Assembly (NCBI RefSeq): GCF_964204645.1
Contig: NC_134031.1
Span: 11,262,501 to 11,326,500 of the forward strand
DNA: 64,000 bases
DNA from: Tubulanus polymorphus
Lineage: Eukaryota > Nemertea > Palaeonemertea > Tubulaniformes > Tubulanidae
Reading direction: 5' to 3'
Of the stretch, positions 43,546-54,644 are shown piece after piece. Within the stretch, counting starts at the first letter, position 1, and every line of letters starts with the position of its first letter. Below the pieces are notes generated by a model that saw only the letters and a list, made by a program, of their open reading frames with translations, did not search any database and was not told the origin of the DNA. The position numbers and the translations under genes were made by a program.

Positions 43546-43902
43546 ATGAATATAACTGTTGGACCGAGTATATGTTTTGGGTTTGATTTTAAACATGAGA
43601 AAGAAATGGAATTTAACATTAATGATGTAATTACACATATTAAAAATATTGCATTTTCTAATGAAACAACATCTGAGTATGAAACAACAATAGATAAAAA
43701 AACTTTAAATGTAGAAAAGATTACTAATTTAATTAGAGAATCTTCAAGATTTTATGAATTAGATGAAGATTTTATCATCGATGATATTAAAAAAATAATA
43801 ATTGAAATATATACAAATGAAACTAGTAATGAAATAAATGTTGAAATAATTATAAATAAGATAACTAAATATTTTGATGATAGTAATTTTTTTGATAAAT
43901 AA
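43546..43902 (+). CDS. Conserved Polinton hypothetical, 118 aa
   Basis: Intact. Starts MNITVGPSICFGFDFKHEKE, followed by an acidic, helix-rich chain with DINDV-like and DDIKKIIIEIYT segments. No domain recognised. Stop and next start abut (TAAATG), which suggests a tightly packed expression unit. Flanked by the penton candidate and a small membrane protein. Confidence 0.75.
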   Translation: MNITVGPSICFGFDFKHEKEMEFNINDVITHIKNIAFSNETTSEYETTIDKKTLNVEKITNLIRESSRFYELDEDFIIDDIKKIIIEIYTNETSNEINVEIIINKITKYFDDSNFFDK

Positions 43903-44124
43903 ATGAGTGATAATAAGTGGATAATAACTGGATTATATAATGGCGCATTACTATCAGTTGGAACTGTTGGTTATTCAATGGTATTAAAAAAAGTATTCAA
44001 AATGGGAAGTGTTAATGTTGATAGATTTGATATAAATGATATTTTAAAATTAACATTAGCAGTTACTTTATCTAATTTAACTATTGATTATTTGGAAAAA
44101 CAAAAATATATTCCTCCCATATAA
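43903..44124 (+). CDS. Small membrane protein, 73 aa
   Basis: Intact. Residues 5-28 are hydrophobic with glycines (WIITGLYNGALLSVGTVGYS), and a second weakly hydrophobic helix follows (ILKLTLAVTLSNLTIDYLEK). It likely sits in a membrane; function unknown. The ATG immediately follows the previous stop codon. Confidence 0.72.
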   Translation: MSDNKWIITGLYNGALLSVGTVGYSMVLKKVFKMGSVNVDRFDINDILKLTLAVTLSNLTIDYLEKQKYIPPI

Positions 44125-44148
44125 ATGCATAATTTTTTTGCTAAATAA

Positions 44149-44440
44149 ATGGCTTCTGCAATTATAACTATTATAGGATCGGCAATTGTTAACGCTTTAG
44201 CATTTACAGGTGGTGGTTATTTATTTAAGCATATTAATAAAAATAGTTCATTAGGAGAACAAAGAAGACATAACTTAGCGTTAGAGAAATACAATAAAGC
44301 AGCAGAAGAATATAGAGAAAAAAGACAAAACTATATGGATTATATTAACAAGGAATTATATGATCAGACGATTTCACATTGAGATTTTCAATCAGTTGAT
44401 GATGCAATGAGTTTATATAACGCGGTAACCAAAATAATGA
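44149..44440 (+). pseudogene. Two-TM protein, E2 copy, nonsense and deletion
   Basis: Matches 15592-15875. A TGA replaces Arg at 44380-44382, and near 44433 the sequence jumps to the interior of the 460-aa gene: about 1 kb present in E1 (roughly 15876-16870) is missing. The second membrane segment and the whole following 144-aa gene are lost. Confidence 0.85.
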
Positions 44441-45431
44441 ATTAGAGTGCGCTTTACCAGGATCTAGATATTTTAAAGAATTAGATAATAATATTAATTT
44501 ATCAAAGTTTTATAAAATTTGTAATGAATTTAATATAGATATAAATAATTCTGATTTTAGAACAAAAATTGGAACAATAAGATCACTTCCTTGCCCTAAA
44601 AAGATTGCAGAATATTGTGCACTTCCCATACCATCTAATAGTTTTTATAATATCTATAATAATAAATTAGGTTATGTTAAAATAGAAACAAAGGATTTAG
44701 AAACATTAAATTTCAATAAATTACCGAAATTTTATGATCATTTAAAACAAAAAAACAATAATGGTTGGGTTTATTTCATTTTAGAAAATAGTGAAGGTTT
44801 TACTAAATCAGGTATAGAAAGAATAAATCAATCTATTAGAACTTATTTGATATGTATTCTAGGTGCACAAGTTGAAACAAGATCCCCAATAATTGGAAAT
44901 TTAAATACATCATTCGATACACAGAAACAATTCAAAGTATTATTTGAAGATTCAATTCATAATGATAAAAATAGATCGATTCCAGAAAACATTGTAAGAT
45001 ATCAAAATTATTTAGATAAATCACATGTAAGACTAAATTATTGTATAGGCCCTAATCTATTAATTATTTCTAATGATTTAGTACTCAAGATGGGAAACAT
45101 AATTGGTTATAATAATCTAATTAAAACTGCAACAATAAATAATTCATTTGGATTAAATGATATAAATAAAAAGATTATCACTGCTCCAAAATTAATGGAA
45201 GGTGAAAAAAATAAAAAACACATTCAATCAACTGAAACTAAAACTAATAATATTAAATTAAATAATGATTCTAAAATAAAAGATTACAATACATCAGAAA
45301 ATATAAAAACTGATACTATTCAACATGAAATAATTAAAACTAATGATGATAATAAATCCCATGAAAATACTAAATTAGCTATAACTTGTATAGGAATTGT
45401 AATCGGAGGAATATTATATTTTAAATTTTAA
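44441..45431 (+). pseudogene. Conserved 460-aa Polinton protein, E2 copy, 5'-deleted
   Basis: Open from the deletion junction through ELECALPGSRYF, the ENSEGFTKSGIERINQSIRT block and GAQVETRSPI to the C-terminal anchor (ITCIGIVIGGILYFKF), but without the first 130 or so codons of the E1 gene or any clear start. Close to the E1 copy where both exist. Confidence 0.82.
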
Positions 45432-45448
45432 TTTTTTTTATTATGTAA

Positions 45449-47134
45449 ATGGCAGAAGGTGGGGAAGATATTCCATTGGATCCTTTTGGTGACACCCCCG
45501 GTATAAGTGATGAACCACTTCCTGATTTTAGTGAAACAAGTTTTAATGATGGTAATGAGCCAGGATATAATAATAATTTAAATATACCCGATTATGATGA
45601 TGATGGTGTTGATTATGATTATGAAACGCGTAAAGAATATAAAGAATATATGACAGCTACCGAAAGGTTAGTTATTAGAACCGCAACATCTAGAAAGGAT
45701 TTAATGAAAAGATTAGTAAATACAACTGATCCTCTTATGAAATATCAATTAAAATCAATGAAAAATAGAGTAATATATACAATTGTCAACGTATTATTAC
45801 CAAAAGATGTAATAGATGAAATTGGTTCAGAAGGTGTTGTAGAACAAATTTTAAAAGATGACCCATTTTTCATGAATAATTTAGAATTTAAAAATGATGC
45901 ATGGTATTATAATGTTGAATTAAATAACAAAAATGTATCAATTCAATTATCTAGAATGGCTCAAGAAAATATTTTTGAACCTGGAATGCGAGCAAGATCT
46001 ACAATTGAAGGTTCAAAAGGCGGTAGAGAATTTCTCAGAATTATATGGAATGCAATCGATAGAATAAATAAAGAAAAACCAATTCCTAAAATTGATATTA
46101 ACAAATATTCACCATTTAAAAATCCAAATTTAAATCCTACTGATGTTGATCCAGAAATGGAAGAATATGGAGATCGATCAGATAGATTAAGATCTTCAAC
46201 ACCAGAAACATCGAGAAGAGACACTCAACCAATTGATAATGATTCAAGTCAATGAATTAACATTAGAAAAACAAATTGATAGATTAAGAGATTCAGAAGA
46301 AGAGATAAATAGTATTTTAGATACGCCCGGTACTGAAACTGGAATAAATCGAATACAATCTTTACTAGAAAAAGGACTTCTTAAATTAACTGATGAAGAA
46401 TTAGAAGCATTTCCTGAACAAACACGTAGAGAAATTAAAGGTATACAAGAATCAGCCGATGTAAATGCTAATATTAATATGAGATTTTCTAAAATAACCA
46501 TGTTAGAAAAAGAATTAGCTATTGCAAATGAAAAATTAGAACAATTAGAATTAAATAGAGATGAACCTGATTATGAAAGCAGAAAGTTAGCTTTGGAAAA
46601 AGAAATAGATGATTTAAAATATAACATAAAATTACAAAAAGAAGAAAGAGACATATTATTGAAATCATATGATCTTAATCATATTAAAAAATTAAAAGTT
46701 ATTTTTATAGATTTAATAATAAAATCAGATTCTAAACTATCATTGAAAGATAGAATAAGATTATTATTTAAGTTAGAAGGAATAACAATTCTTTCAATTC
46801 TAACAGCTGTATCTATGTTATTTACAACAATTGGTTTAGCTATATCAAATTCATTAAAATCTACACCTACTCCTAAAAACCAGATAAACCCCCAGATAAT
46901 AATTCAATACAAGATAAAGTTAAAGATGGTTTAAAGAAATTAGCAAAATATTTATGGGAACTATCAAAAAAATCTGCTGCAGCATTGCCAGGAGTTATTG
47001 CATCAATTGTTGGTTTTATATTGAAATCTGCAGGAAACATTATTAACTTTGCTGCTGAACATATTATTTTATTTTTAATTACAGTTGTAAGTGCAATTAT
47101 TTTTGGGCTAGTAAACATGATTAAAAATAAATAA
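45449..47134 (+). pseudogene. Modular acidic/coiled-coil/TM protein, E2 copy, two frameshifts
   Basis: N-terminal leader as in E1 (MAEGGE, PLDPFGDTPGISDEPLPDF). The middle, about 45540-46170, differs from E1: it encodes KEYMTATERLVIRTATSRKD, DVIDEIGSEGVVEQILKDD and an AWYYNVELNN strand region. At RLRSSTPETSRRD the similarity to E1 resumes. Frameshifts near 46250 and near 46870 (a shortened Pro-coding stretch) split the coiled-coil and membrane parts. It ends at 47132-47134, 20 bp before the capsid gene. Confidence 0.8.
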
Positions 47135-47154
47135 TTAATTTTTTTGTTAAATAA

Positions 47155-48384
47155 ATGAGTGGGAGTTATATCAATCATTCTAAGAATCATAGAATATATA
47201 ATGCTATTAAAGCAGAAAGATCACATCATATAATTACTCATAACCCTTCTAATATTAATCCCGATGAAACTTTATATGTTAGAATTCCTCGATTAACACA
47301 AAATACTTTTTATGTTCCAAATAGTATTTATTTATCTGCCGATATAAAAGTAATCGGTAATAATAATAATTATGTTGTTGATAATGTTGGAAGAAATTTG
47401 ATTAAAAAATTAACTATAAAGATTGGTCCAGAAACAGTTTTCTCATTAGATGATTATAATTTATTTATGCATTATAAAGATTTATGGTTAACTAAAGAAA
47501 ATAGAAATAATATGATATTTCAAGGAATCCAATCAGAAAACCAAAATAAATAAAGATCAGAAGCTAATAGCGCAATATTAACTAATGCTGTAGATAAATT
47601 GATAAAAAGTATATATGGAAGCAAATATAAAATTCCATTAGACTTTGAATTGATAAATAACAATGCGCCTTTATATAAATATGCAATTCAAGAAGACGTT
47701 ATATTCGAAATAACATTTGCTCCTGAAAATGAAATAATAAAGATATGAGTTATAAATTATCGAATATATGTTTAGAATATGATACAGTAACTGATGAAAA
47801 TATTTCAAGTATAATTCAAACTAAATACAATCAAGGATTTTCATTATTATATGATTATATTGATAAATTTAAAACTGTAACTATTAATGCAAATGATGAA
47901 ATTATTAATGAGAATATTAACTTCCCAAGAAGATCTATTAAAGGTATATTAATATTTTTTACCATTGCAACATATACTAATGGCGCAATAAATGTTGATA
48001 ATTATTATAATCCTGAAATAACAAAAGTAGAAATAACTATCGAAGGAATAGCAAATAAAATATTTTGTCAAGGAATGAGAATGATAGATCAATGGCCAGA
48101 AATTAGAAAACATTTTATGAATGAAAAAGTAAAATCATCTGAAAATTGTAATATTAATCAAATTGATTATTATACCGGTAATAAATATGCATTATGGTTA
48201 GATTTTAGAACAACAGAGGATAATTCATTACATGGTTCTGGAAAAAAATTACAAAACACTAAAGATGGAATACAATTATTCATGACAAAGAATAAAGGAA
48301 TCAAAAATTTTAAAATGCACATTTATATTATATCTGACGCACAATTAAATTGTAAATTCACAATTAGATAGTGTTATGTATTAA
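47155..48384 (+). pseudogene. Major capsid protein, E2 copy, multiply broken
   Basis: Closely matches 19493-20740. Lesions differ from E1: a TAA at 47551-47553 (TTA in E1), a deletion near 47735 that shifts the frame, and a frameshift near 48350 that alters the last strand. YALWLDFRTTEDNSLHGSG and SLLYDYIDKFK are retained. No capsid protein can come from either copy without suppression. Confidence 0.87.
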
Positions 48385-48416
48385 AATTTTAACTTTATTA
48401 AAAATTTATATAATAA

Positions 48417-49276
48417 ATGGAAGGAGGAAAAGTATATAAACATATTCCATACATCGATACACATGAAAATAATGATGGTTTATATTATGTAATACCTTGT
48501 AATATAGCTTTGATATTTGATCCTATTTTCAAAATTTATAATTGATAATAATAGTAATTGATAATAATGTAATACCTTCTACATCTAATAATGTAATACC
48601 TTCTACATCTAATAATGTAATACCTACTACATCTAATAATGTAATACCTACTACATCTAATAATGTAATACCTACTACATCTAATAATGTAATACCTTCT
48701 ACATATAATAATGCAATAATATTAAATGTTAGTAAAAATAGAAATTATTGTGATTATTGTAAAGGTGAATTTTCAAACGCTCCATCAAATTGGAATAAAC
48801 ATATGAATACAAATTCATATATTACTAATGTTATAGAACGTGTTGGTTTAAAAGAATTTATAGAACACCCATTTAGATATGTTACAAAATTTGTTTCAAA
48901 TAAAAAAGTAAATGGTAAACAATTATATGAAGATTTTTTATTAGCAACACCTGATAAAAATGAATTATATTTAACTGATGCTAATGAAATATTAGGATCA
49001 AACACTGTAAATGAAATATTAGGAGCAAACACTAATAATGATTCTATGAAACATAAAGTAGAAAATAATGATAAATTTGATTGGATGAATAAGAATAACA
49101 ATGAAACAACTATTGATGATTCGGTAAAAAAGGTGAAAAATAAGTATAAAAATAATAAAGAATTTGAAGAAGAAAATTCGGTAGAGAATTTGAAAAAATT
49201 GATGGGGTATGATAGTGAATTGGAGAGTGATGATGAAAGTGATTCAGAAAGTAATTATCTAACACTCAAAAAGTAA
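48417..49276 (+). pseudogene. Zinc-finger/VIPTTSNN-repeat protein, E2 copy
   Basis: The start region (HIPYIDTHENNDGLYYVIPC) is intact, but a deletion with frameshift near 48540 disconnects it from the rest. From 48542 a 244-codon frame runs through six NNVIP(S/T)TS units, the CDYCKGEF finger (the last His of the E1 finger is Tyr here, SYI for SHI) and a longer acidic C-terminus than in E1. Confidence 0.75.
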
Positions 49277-49430
49277 TAAAGGTTGAAAATTGTATAAAAT
49301 AATAGTAAATAAAAAAGGGGGTTTTAAGTATTTAAGGTATCTAATAGGGTATCAGGTATTAGGGTATCTAATAGGGTATCTAATACATAGGTAACTAATA
49401 GGGGTATCTAATACATAGATATATAAATAG
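49277..49430. repeat. Convergence zone tandem repeats, E2
   Basis: Short repeats of GGTATCTAATAGG/GGTATTAGG type at about 49339-49412, rearranged in number and order relative to 21716-21800, between the converging gene blocks. Confidence 0.65.
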
Positions 49431-50042
49431 TTATTTTATACATTTATATTCATAGGGAAATTGTAATCTCAGTAATAATTTTGAACCTTTATTATTCTTT
49501 AATTTATTCATATATTCATCATGTAATTCAGTAGGTATAATTTGATTTTCTTCCAATGATTGTTGCATAGATTTTTTATCTTTGTTATAAAATAAAACTA
49601 GAAATCGTATATTCTCCCTAAAGTCTTTAACAATTGAATAATATTTTTGATTTAAAACCCATGTTGTTATCCCAAAATGTCTCCCAGAGAAAGCTAGATA
49701 ACATAATTCACTTTCTCTAACTTTTGAATCATGTAAATTTGCGCAATCATCTATAATGAATAATGTATTTGATCCTTTATAAATATCAATTGCTATTTTT
49801 ATACAATTATCTAAATTTTCTTTTACTGTTTTAGGATCTAATATGATAAACTTTTTCATCTTAACTATATCTCTATTATATGTTTCATTCATTTCATAAG
49901 TAGGACAAAAGAATATTATGTTATCAAAATGATTCTTATAAATAGTTTCTAACAAATCTAATATGAAATGTGTTTTACCACAATTGGTTACTCCAGTAAC
50001 TAACATATTATGCGGTTCAAATATAAATAAATCTTTATTCAT
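49431..50042 (-). CDS. Packaging ATPase (FtsK/HerA-type), E2 copy
   Basis: An intact 203-aa protein with the same motifs as the E1 copy (Walker A GVTNCGKTHF, Walker B TLFIIDDCA, SGRHFGITTWVLNQ). Its first eight bases overlap the end of the integrase gene. It is the only gene intact in both elements on this strand, which may reflect selection or chance. Confidence 0.92.
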   Translation of the reverse strand: MNKDLFIFEPHNMLVTGVTNCGKTHFILDLLETIYKNHFDNIIFFCPTYEMNETYNRDIVKMKKFIILDPKTVKENLDNCIKIAIDIYKGSNTLFIIDDCANLHDSKVRESELCYLAFSGRHFGITTWVLNQKYYSIVKDFRENIRFLVLFYNKDKKSMQQSLEENQIIPTELHDEYMNKLKNNKGSKLLLRLQFPYEYKCIK

Positions 50043-51118
50043 TTATTCTTTTAATTTTACTAGATAAAATCCATTCATTAAATTTATCATCGTATCCTTT
50101 ATATTTCACCAAAGAATACTTTTTTCCTTTAAGAGTTTTTGTTTTCAATACTTTTTCTATTTTGTATTCTATTTCATCTGGGTTTGGTACAAGTGATAAT
50201 TCTTGTTCATAGAAATAACCTAATATTTCTTCATCTTTTATATCTTCTAATTTATAAACAAAAGGTTTAGTTAATATTATCCTTTTAATCTTAAATATTT
50301 CTTCTGTAAAATTTGGGGTATAACCTTTATAAAAGGTTTTTCTATATTTAGATATTCTTACGTGTTGTCCAATTTTGGATCTAGGTTCTCCGAAATCATG
50401 TGTAACAAATGCGCCATATAAATTATTCCAAACTATTTCTGAATTATCTTCTTTTTTAGCTTGTATAGGTTTCATATTTATAGAACTATGTTTAGAATTA
50501 TTATAACCTTTCACCAAATCATCTAACACATCGATATATTTATATGTTTCATTAGCAGTAAAATATTTCCACATTCTAGTTTTCAATGTTTTATTAAATC
50601 TTTCTATAATAGATGCTTTTTTATCTGAATGTGTTGAAAAATAATCTACATCGTTATCAGATAATAGTTTTTTGAAATGTTTGTTATAAAATTCCTTACC
50701 TTCATCAAATTGTATCTTATCTGGAATAGCTTCTTTAAATATTGATTTAAAAGCATTTGTCACTTCTATTCCAGTTTTATTTTTGATTGGAATTGGCCAT
50801 GCGTATCTACTGAATATGTCTATAACATTCAGTATCCAGAAATATCCTTTGTTGTATTCTTCTAAGTTCTTCATGTCAATTAAATCTGCTTGCCATTGTT
50901 GTTCGATATACGAAACCATAACTTTTCTTGTTAAATAAGTTTTATCCATTTTCTTATGAATTTGATAAGTTGGTTGATTTTGTAACCATGATTTCAATTC
51001 ACTATATTTTATATTACCATTATCAGATTTAATTTAATTCCATAATTCTGAAACGCTAGAATATGATACTTCACTTTCTGGGTTATAATATAAATCTCTT
51101 AAATATTGTTCTTTAGTT
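50035..51118 (-). CDS. int: Polinton integrase: DDE core plus chromodomain
   Basis: An intact 320-aa frame from the ATG at 50997. RVE/DDE core: first Asp in QWQADLIDM (residue 38), second in QFDEGKEF (about 97), Glu in SIIERFNKT (about 131), so the second Asp and Glu are about 34 residues apart. GYNNSKHSSINMKPIQA is the conserved segment after the core. YKIEKVLKTKTLKGKKYSLV and WILSSKIKRI at the C-terminus form a chromodomain that may guide insertion to chromatin marks. Upstream to about 51118 there is an N-terminal extension cut by an in-frame stop near 51035, so the native start may be lost. The stop overlaps the ATPase start. Confidence 0.92.
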
Positions 51119-51466
51119 TATTTAGTTTCAATGACTTTATGATTTGACTTATTTTCTGGTATGAAAGGTTTATTATTATTGGAATCATCTTTATCATCAG
51201 ATTTGAATTTTGATTTATATATTACACCGGATAATATAATAACTGTTACTAATCCAATTGTAATATATAATTTATAATTACTTCCAGCATTAGAAGAATT
51301 AGATGGATTATTATTTGAATCAATATCAGATAAAGTCTGTGATTCATTTATATCAGTTAATTTCTTTTTCTTAGCTTTTTTTTAATTCTGAAGATCTTTT
51401 ACCTGATTCTCTTGCCCATTTAATTTGTTTCTCGGATCTAGCCTTTTTCTTAACTCCATCACTCAT
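51119..51466 (-). pseudogene. Small basic single-TM protein, E2 copy, frameshifted
   Basis: Homologue of 23534-23890. An extra T in the run near 51380 shifts the frame after the basic head, and the tail differs. The membrane segment code (ITIGLVTVIILSGVIYK) is still readable in the shifted frame. Its ATG at 51464-51466 overlaps the preceding stop by eight bases. Confidence 0.75.
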
Positions 51467-52067
51467 TTATTTTAGTTAATTTTTGTTCTGATTCATTTTC
51501 TGTTTCGACGTTTGGTTGTAGTTCATCTGTTTCGTTCTTACCTGATTTATATTCCATAGGTTTGATGTTCGAAAATGTTATGACGCCAGTAGAAATTAAT
51601 GTCATAACCGATCCTAATTGAAATGAAGCATAACCAACCCATTTTTGTAATTCAGTCATAACTAAGTAGTCATTTTTCAAATCACTATATAATTTATTTT
51701 CATCATCAATTGGTATTAACTGGTTACATAACTTAGAATAACATTTGACAATACCATCAAAAATAGAATCATTTATTCGGGCCAATCTTGACTCTTCATA
51801 AATCTTAAAATATTTTATTACTTTATCTGGTTTCATAGAGTCAAATTCTTGAAAAGTTATTATTTTCCCGATAAACTGATTACATTTACCACTAGCAATT
51901 AATAATTCTAGATGGTGCTTACAATATAAATAGTATTCATAATCAATATTACAATTAACTTGAATATTATTTTCAATTTTGGTTGGAATATCCTTATTAT
52001 CACTAATGCCCAAATCATCTAATGTTTTTTCAATATCAATACTATTCTTATTAGATTTCTTTGACAT
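51459..52067 (-). CDS. Conserved Polinton protein, 202 aa
   Basis: Intact. Residues about 55-75 read DYEYYLYCKHHLELLIASGK, followed by DKVIKYFKIYEESRLARIND, then DDENKLYSDLKNDYLVMTEL and ELQKWVGYASFQLGSVMTLI near the C-terminus. The DD..KL..DL..D pattern with a following hydrophobic helix recurs in many animal Polintons; function not known to me. It begins with AATATAAATG. First gene of the leftward series that is complete in E2. Confidence 0.75.
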   Translation of the reverse strand: MSKKSNKNSIDIEKTLDDLGISDNKDIPTKIENNIQVNCNIDYEYYLYCKHHLELLIASGKCNQFIGKIITFQEFDSMKPDKVIKYFKIYEESRLARINDSIFDGIVKCYSKLCNQLIPIDDENKLYSDLKNDYLVMTELQKWVGYASFQLGSVMTLISTGVITFSNIKPMEYKSGKNETDELQPNVETENESEQKLTKINE

Positions 52068-52667
52068 TTATATTAGAGAAAAAAAGCAAAAAAAATATTA
52101 TAAGTATTCTTCAAATGATACTAGTATCTCTTTAGGTTAATACTAAATTGACTAGGTTAGTTAAAGTTAAAGAATTTCTATTCAAAACTATTCAAAATCT
52201 ATTCAATCTAATGTCAATTAGAATTACCAAACGAAAATATTAAAAATATAATAGAATTCACTAGCTAGTTGAAGTTATTGTTTTTTTTTAATATATTTTT
52301 TTTAAATTAGGATTTAGATTATCACCATGTGGGTGCCGTACGGCACCATCTCACTACCATTGTTTATCTATAGGAGCAGTAACTATAACTGTCCAGATAA
52401 GTCATTTCGGATTCTCGATAATAAATCCTAAAACTGAAAATAAATTCAAAGAAACGACTGGTGGAAATATTATTTCATAAACACATATATTTATTATGTA
52501 AATTTTAGCGATCGATAATAGAACAATGGAGAACAATAGAAAAGCGGTCCAATCTGACCGGTTATTGCGCAATACTTAGTTAACAGTAAACAATACAATA
52601 TTAAAACAGATATATACAATCGAGATTACATTTTTGATATCTATGTTACAAAGACCTTCAGTGTTAT
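52068..52667. other. Polinton noncoding stretch
   Basis: AT-rich, no supported frame. A T-run near 52281 and a GC-richer patch near 52330 (GTGGGTGCCGTACGGCACC, which is partly palindromic). Confidence 0.5.
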
Positions 52668-53107
52668 AATCTATAATTTTGTCCAGAATTCTTTAATTAC
52701 TGGATTGTTTCCAATCATTTCTTCAATTTCTGGTAAATATCTGACTACTTCACTAAATGCTAATCCTAATATTTTGAATTTTTCATATTTTATTAATCTA
52801 CCTACTCTTCTCAGTTTTCTTTCAAAACCAGCACTGATATCTATGTTCTTTTTAACCCACAGCCCCCAAGAAATCCCCGCAGTTTCTTTATCAAACATTG
52901 TAAACCCTATATTTAGATAACCCCCGAAAATGATGTGGTCCCATAGGTGATTTGCTTTTCTATTTAATATGGTTTTATAACTTTTTTTTAAGATATCAGT
53001 AATTTCAGCAAATGAATTAACTTCTACACTTTGTATTTCCGGAAAGTTTAAATGTTCTGTGTCAATGATTAATTTAGATTTTACTCGTTCAACTCTTCTC
53101 CACTCAT
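52668..53107 (-). pseudogene. Conserved Polinton gene, 5'-damaged, only in E2
   Basis: A frame without stop from about 53107 down to TAG at 52668-52670, but with an in-frame stop just upstream and no good start. It reads ADHLWDHIIFGG-like (KANHLWDHIIFGGYLNIGFT), then ISWGLWVKKNIDISAGFERK, LRRVGRLIKYEKFKILGLAF and EVVRYLPEIEEMIGNNPVIK. I recognise this pattern (LWDHIIFGGYL, SWG, KLR) from other animal Polintons, without a known function. The internal ATG at 52898 would give only 75 residues. Absent from E1. Confidence 0.65.
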
Positions 53108-53188
53108 TTTCTTAGTTTTCGATTCTTTGAGTCCCAACAGCAATTTAAGTCGCGTTGCTGGTAATTTTGGTAATTGTAGTTCGCGCGG

Positions 53189-53395
53189 TTATTGTTTATT
53201 ATGTATTACATCGCTCAGAATTTTCACCATTTCTTGATGATAGTTCAAATGTTCTTGTAATGTTTGTGATGTTTGTTCGTCAATTACGAGAGTTTCATCC
53301 TCCATTTCTATTGATTCCTGAGTTTCACTATCTATCGTTTCTGGTTCCTCATCCGTTTGTTGGCTTGGAATTTCTGGTTGATCTCTGTATTCCAT
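53189..53395 (-). CDS. Small acidic hypothetical, 68 aa
   Basis: Glu/Asp/Gln/Thr-rich (QQTDEEPETIDSETQESIEM) with a helical end (LQEHLNYHQEMVKILSDVIH). No domain recognised. It lies just upstream, on the same strand, of the damaged gene at 52668-53107 and could be its detached 5' part. Low complexity makes a chance frame possible. Confidence 0.4.
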   Translation of the reverse strand: MEYRDQPEIPSQQTDEEPETIDSETQESIEMEDETLVIDEQTSQTLQEHLNYHQEMVKILSDVIHNKQ

Positions 53396-53855
53396 TTTAA
53401 TTTAAAAGATGTCGTGAAAATGAATTACTGTACTTAAATATGTTTAAAGGTTTCCCTACTTCATAATAACTACAAAAAACGGTACTTACATTTAGATTTA
53501 GAACAGTAAACTGTGTTTTGAGAGAGAATATCCAATACGTACTATGTATGTGAAAGTTGATTTCTAACTGCCGACGTGGCGCACGTTCGACCAAACTAAT
53601 TACTTCTGCACAGATGTTCTTTATGATGAAGTTAATTAATTCTTTAGAATTGAAATCAAGATATATTTGGCAACATATGTTTTAGTAGTAAGCAAAAGCT
53701 ATGTATTATATACATACAAAGCTCAAATAGAATTGCCAGCTTTCTAACCACTGATCAAAACCTCAGAATGCGGTTGATTCTGTGAAATACTATTCCATAA
53801 TTCAACAAATGTCTTTGCTTCATCCAGTTGATCTAAATATAACTGTAAATCTAGT
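53396..53855. other. Noncoding, with remnant of the HNH tail
   Basis: At about 53770-53855 on the minus strand the sequence encodes, one frame off the HNH gene, QLYLDQLDEAKTFVELWN, the module that follows the HNH gene in E1. The remainder shows nothing. Confidence 0.6.
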
Positions 53856-54410
53856 TTATTGTTTAATTATTTTTTCCTTCTTTTCTAAAGGTCTTAGATT
53901 CTTCCAATTCCAAATAAGTTTTTTATTGTATTCATCATTCATGTCAAATTTAGAAATCGGCAACACGTGATCAATATGAAAGTATTCACCATAATTATCT
54001 ATATTCATTTTATCATCGAATTGAAATATAATCCATGATTTGAGAAATTCATCTGAACAACCCAATAGATTAGATAGTGTTTCTGAATGTGTTTCTTTGT
54101 TGAATAATTGTGTTAATCTAGATCTTAAGCATTGTTTCAATCTAAAATTAAGATCTGTTTGATATCTTACTCTCATATATTCTGTCATATAATCATTATA
54201 AGCTTCTCTATTATCTTCTCTATATTGTTTGGTATATAGTTTAAAACAAGTTTTACAGCAATATTGAAAACCATCTTTGCTAATCTTACGCTTACTAAAT
54301 TCTGTTAAAGCTAATTTATCTAATTCACATTTAGAACACTTCTTGTAATATATATTTATAACAGCAGTGTTATTTGTAATATTGATAATTTGTGGTTGTT
54401 CTGGTTCCAT
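53856..54410 (-). CDS. HNH homing-type endonuclease, E2 copy
   Basis: An intact 184-aa frame related to 13025-13564 but clearly diverged from it. It shows a CSKCELDKL...CCKTCF zinc-binding pair (residues about 24-58), a helical linker, and YFHIDHVLPISKFDM with a following WNWKNLRPLEKKEK, the HNH core with its Asn. The start lies in TATAATAAATGG. Here it sits near the right end and points away from that end, not behind polB. One lost base at the end separates it from its usual C-terminal module. Confidence 0.82.
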   Translation of the reverse strand: MEPEQPQIINITNNTAVINIYYKKCSKCELDKLALTEFSKRKISKDGFQYCCKTCFKLYTKQYREDNREAYNDYMTEYMRVRYQTDLNFRLKQCLRSRLTQLFNKETHSETLSNLLGCSDEFLKSWIIFQFDDKMNIDNYGEYFHIDHVLPISKFDMNDEYNKKLIWNWKNLRPLEKKEKIIKQ

Positions 54411-54644
54411 TTATTATACGTATTTTTTACTAAATTGGTTAATATTTTAGAATCCTCTTCTATTTCTTCAACCAACGTCATCCTTTTTCATTCCTCGCTG
54501 CTTTTGATAAGTCGTTTCGATTCCTTGATATCTAAATAATACCACTGGGCAAAACCGCGCGTTCGTGCACAGTTTTGCTCAATGCGCATGCGCTAATCAT
54601 AATTATATATAATTATGTAAATAGAAACAACCGACATGAAATAT
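54411..54644. other. Noncoding spacer in E2
   Basis: Contains a locally GC-rich patch (54545-54595: GGGCAAAACCGCGCGTTCG, GCGCATGCGC) unlike the element's AT-rich body, and no supported gene. Confidence 0.5.

Noticed and set aside
44149-45431. A genuine fusion gene in E2
   Set aside because: The joined parts are separated by a nonsense codon and derive from a deletion relative to E1; no continuous frame links them.
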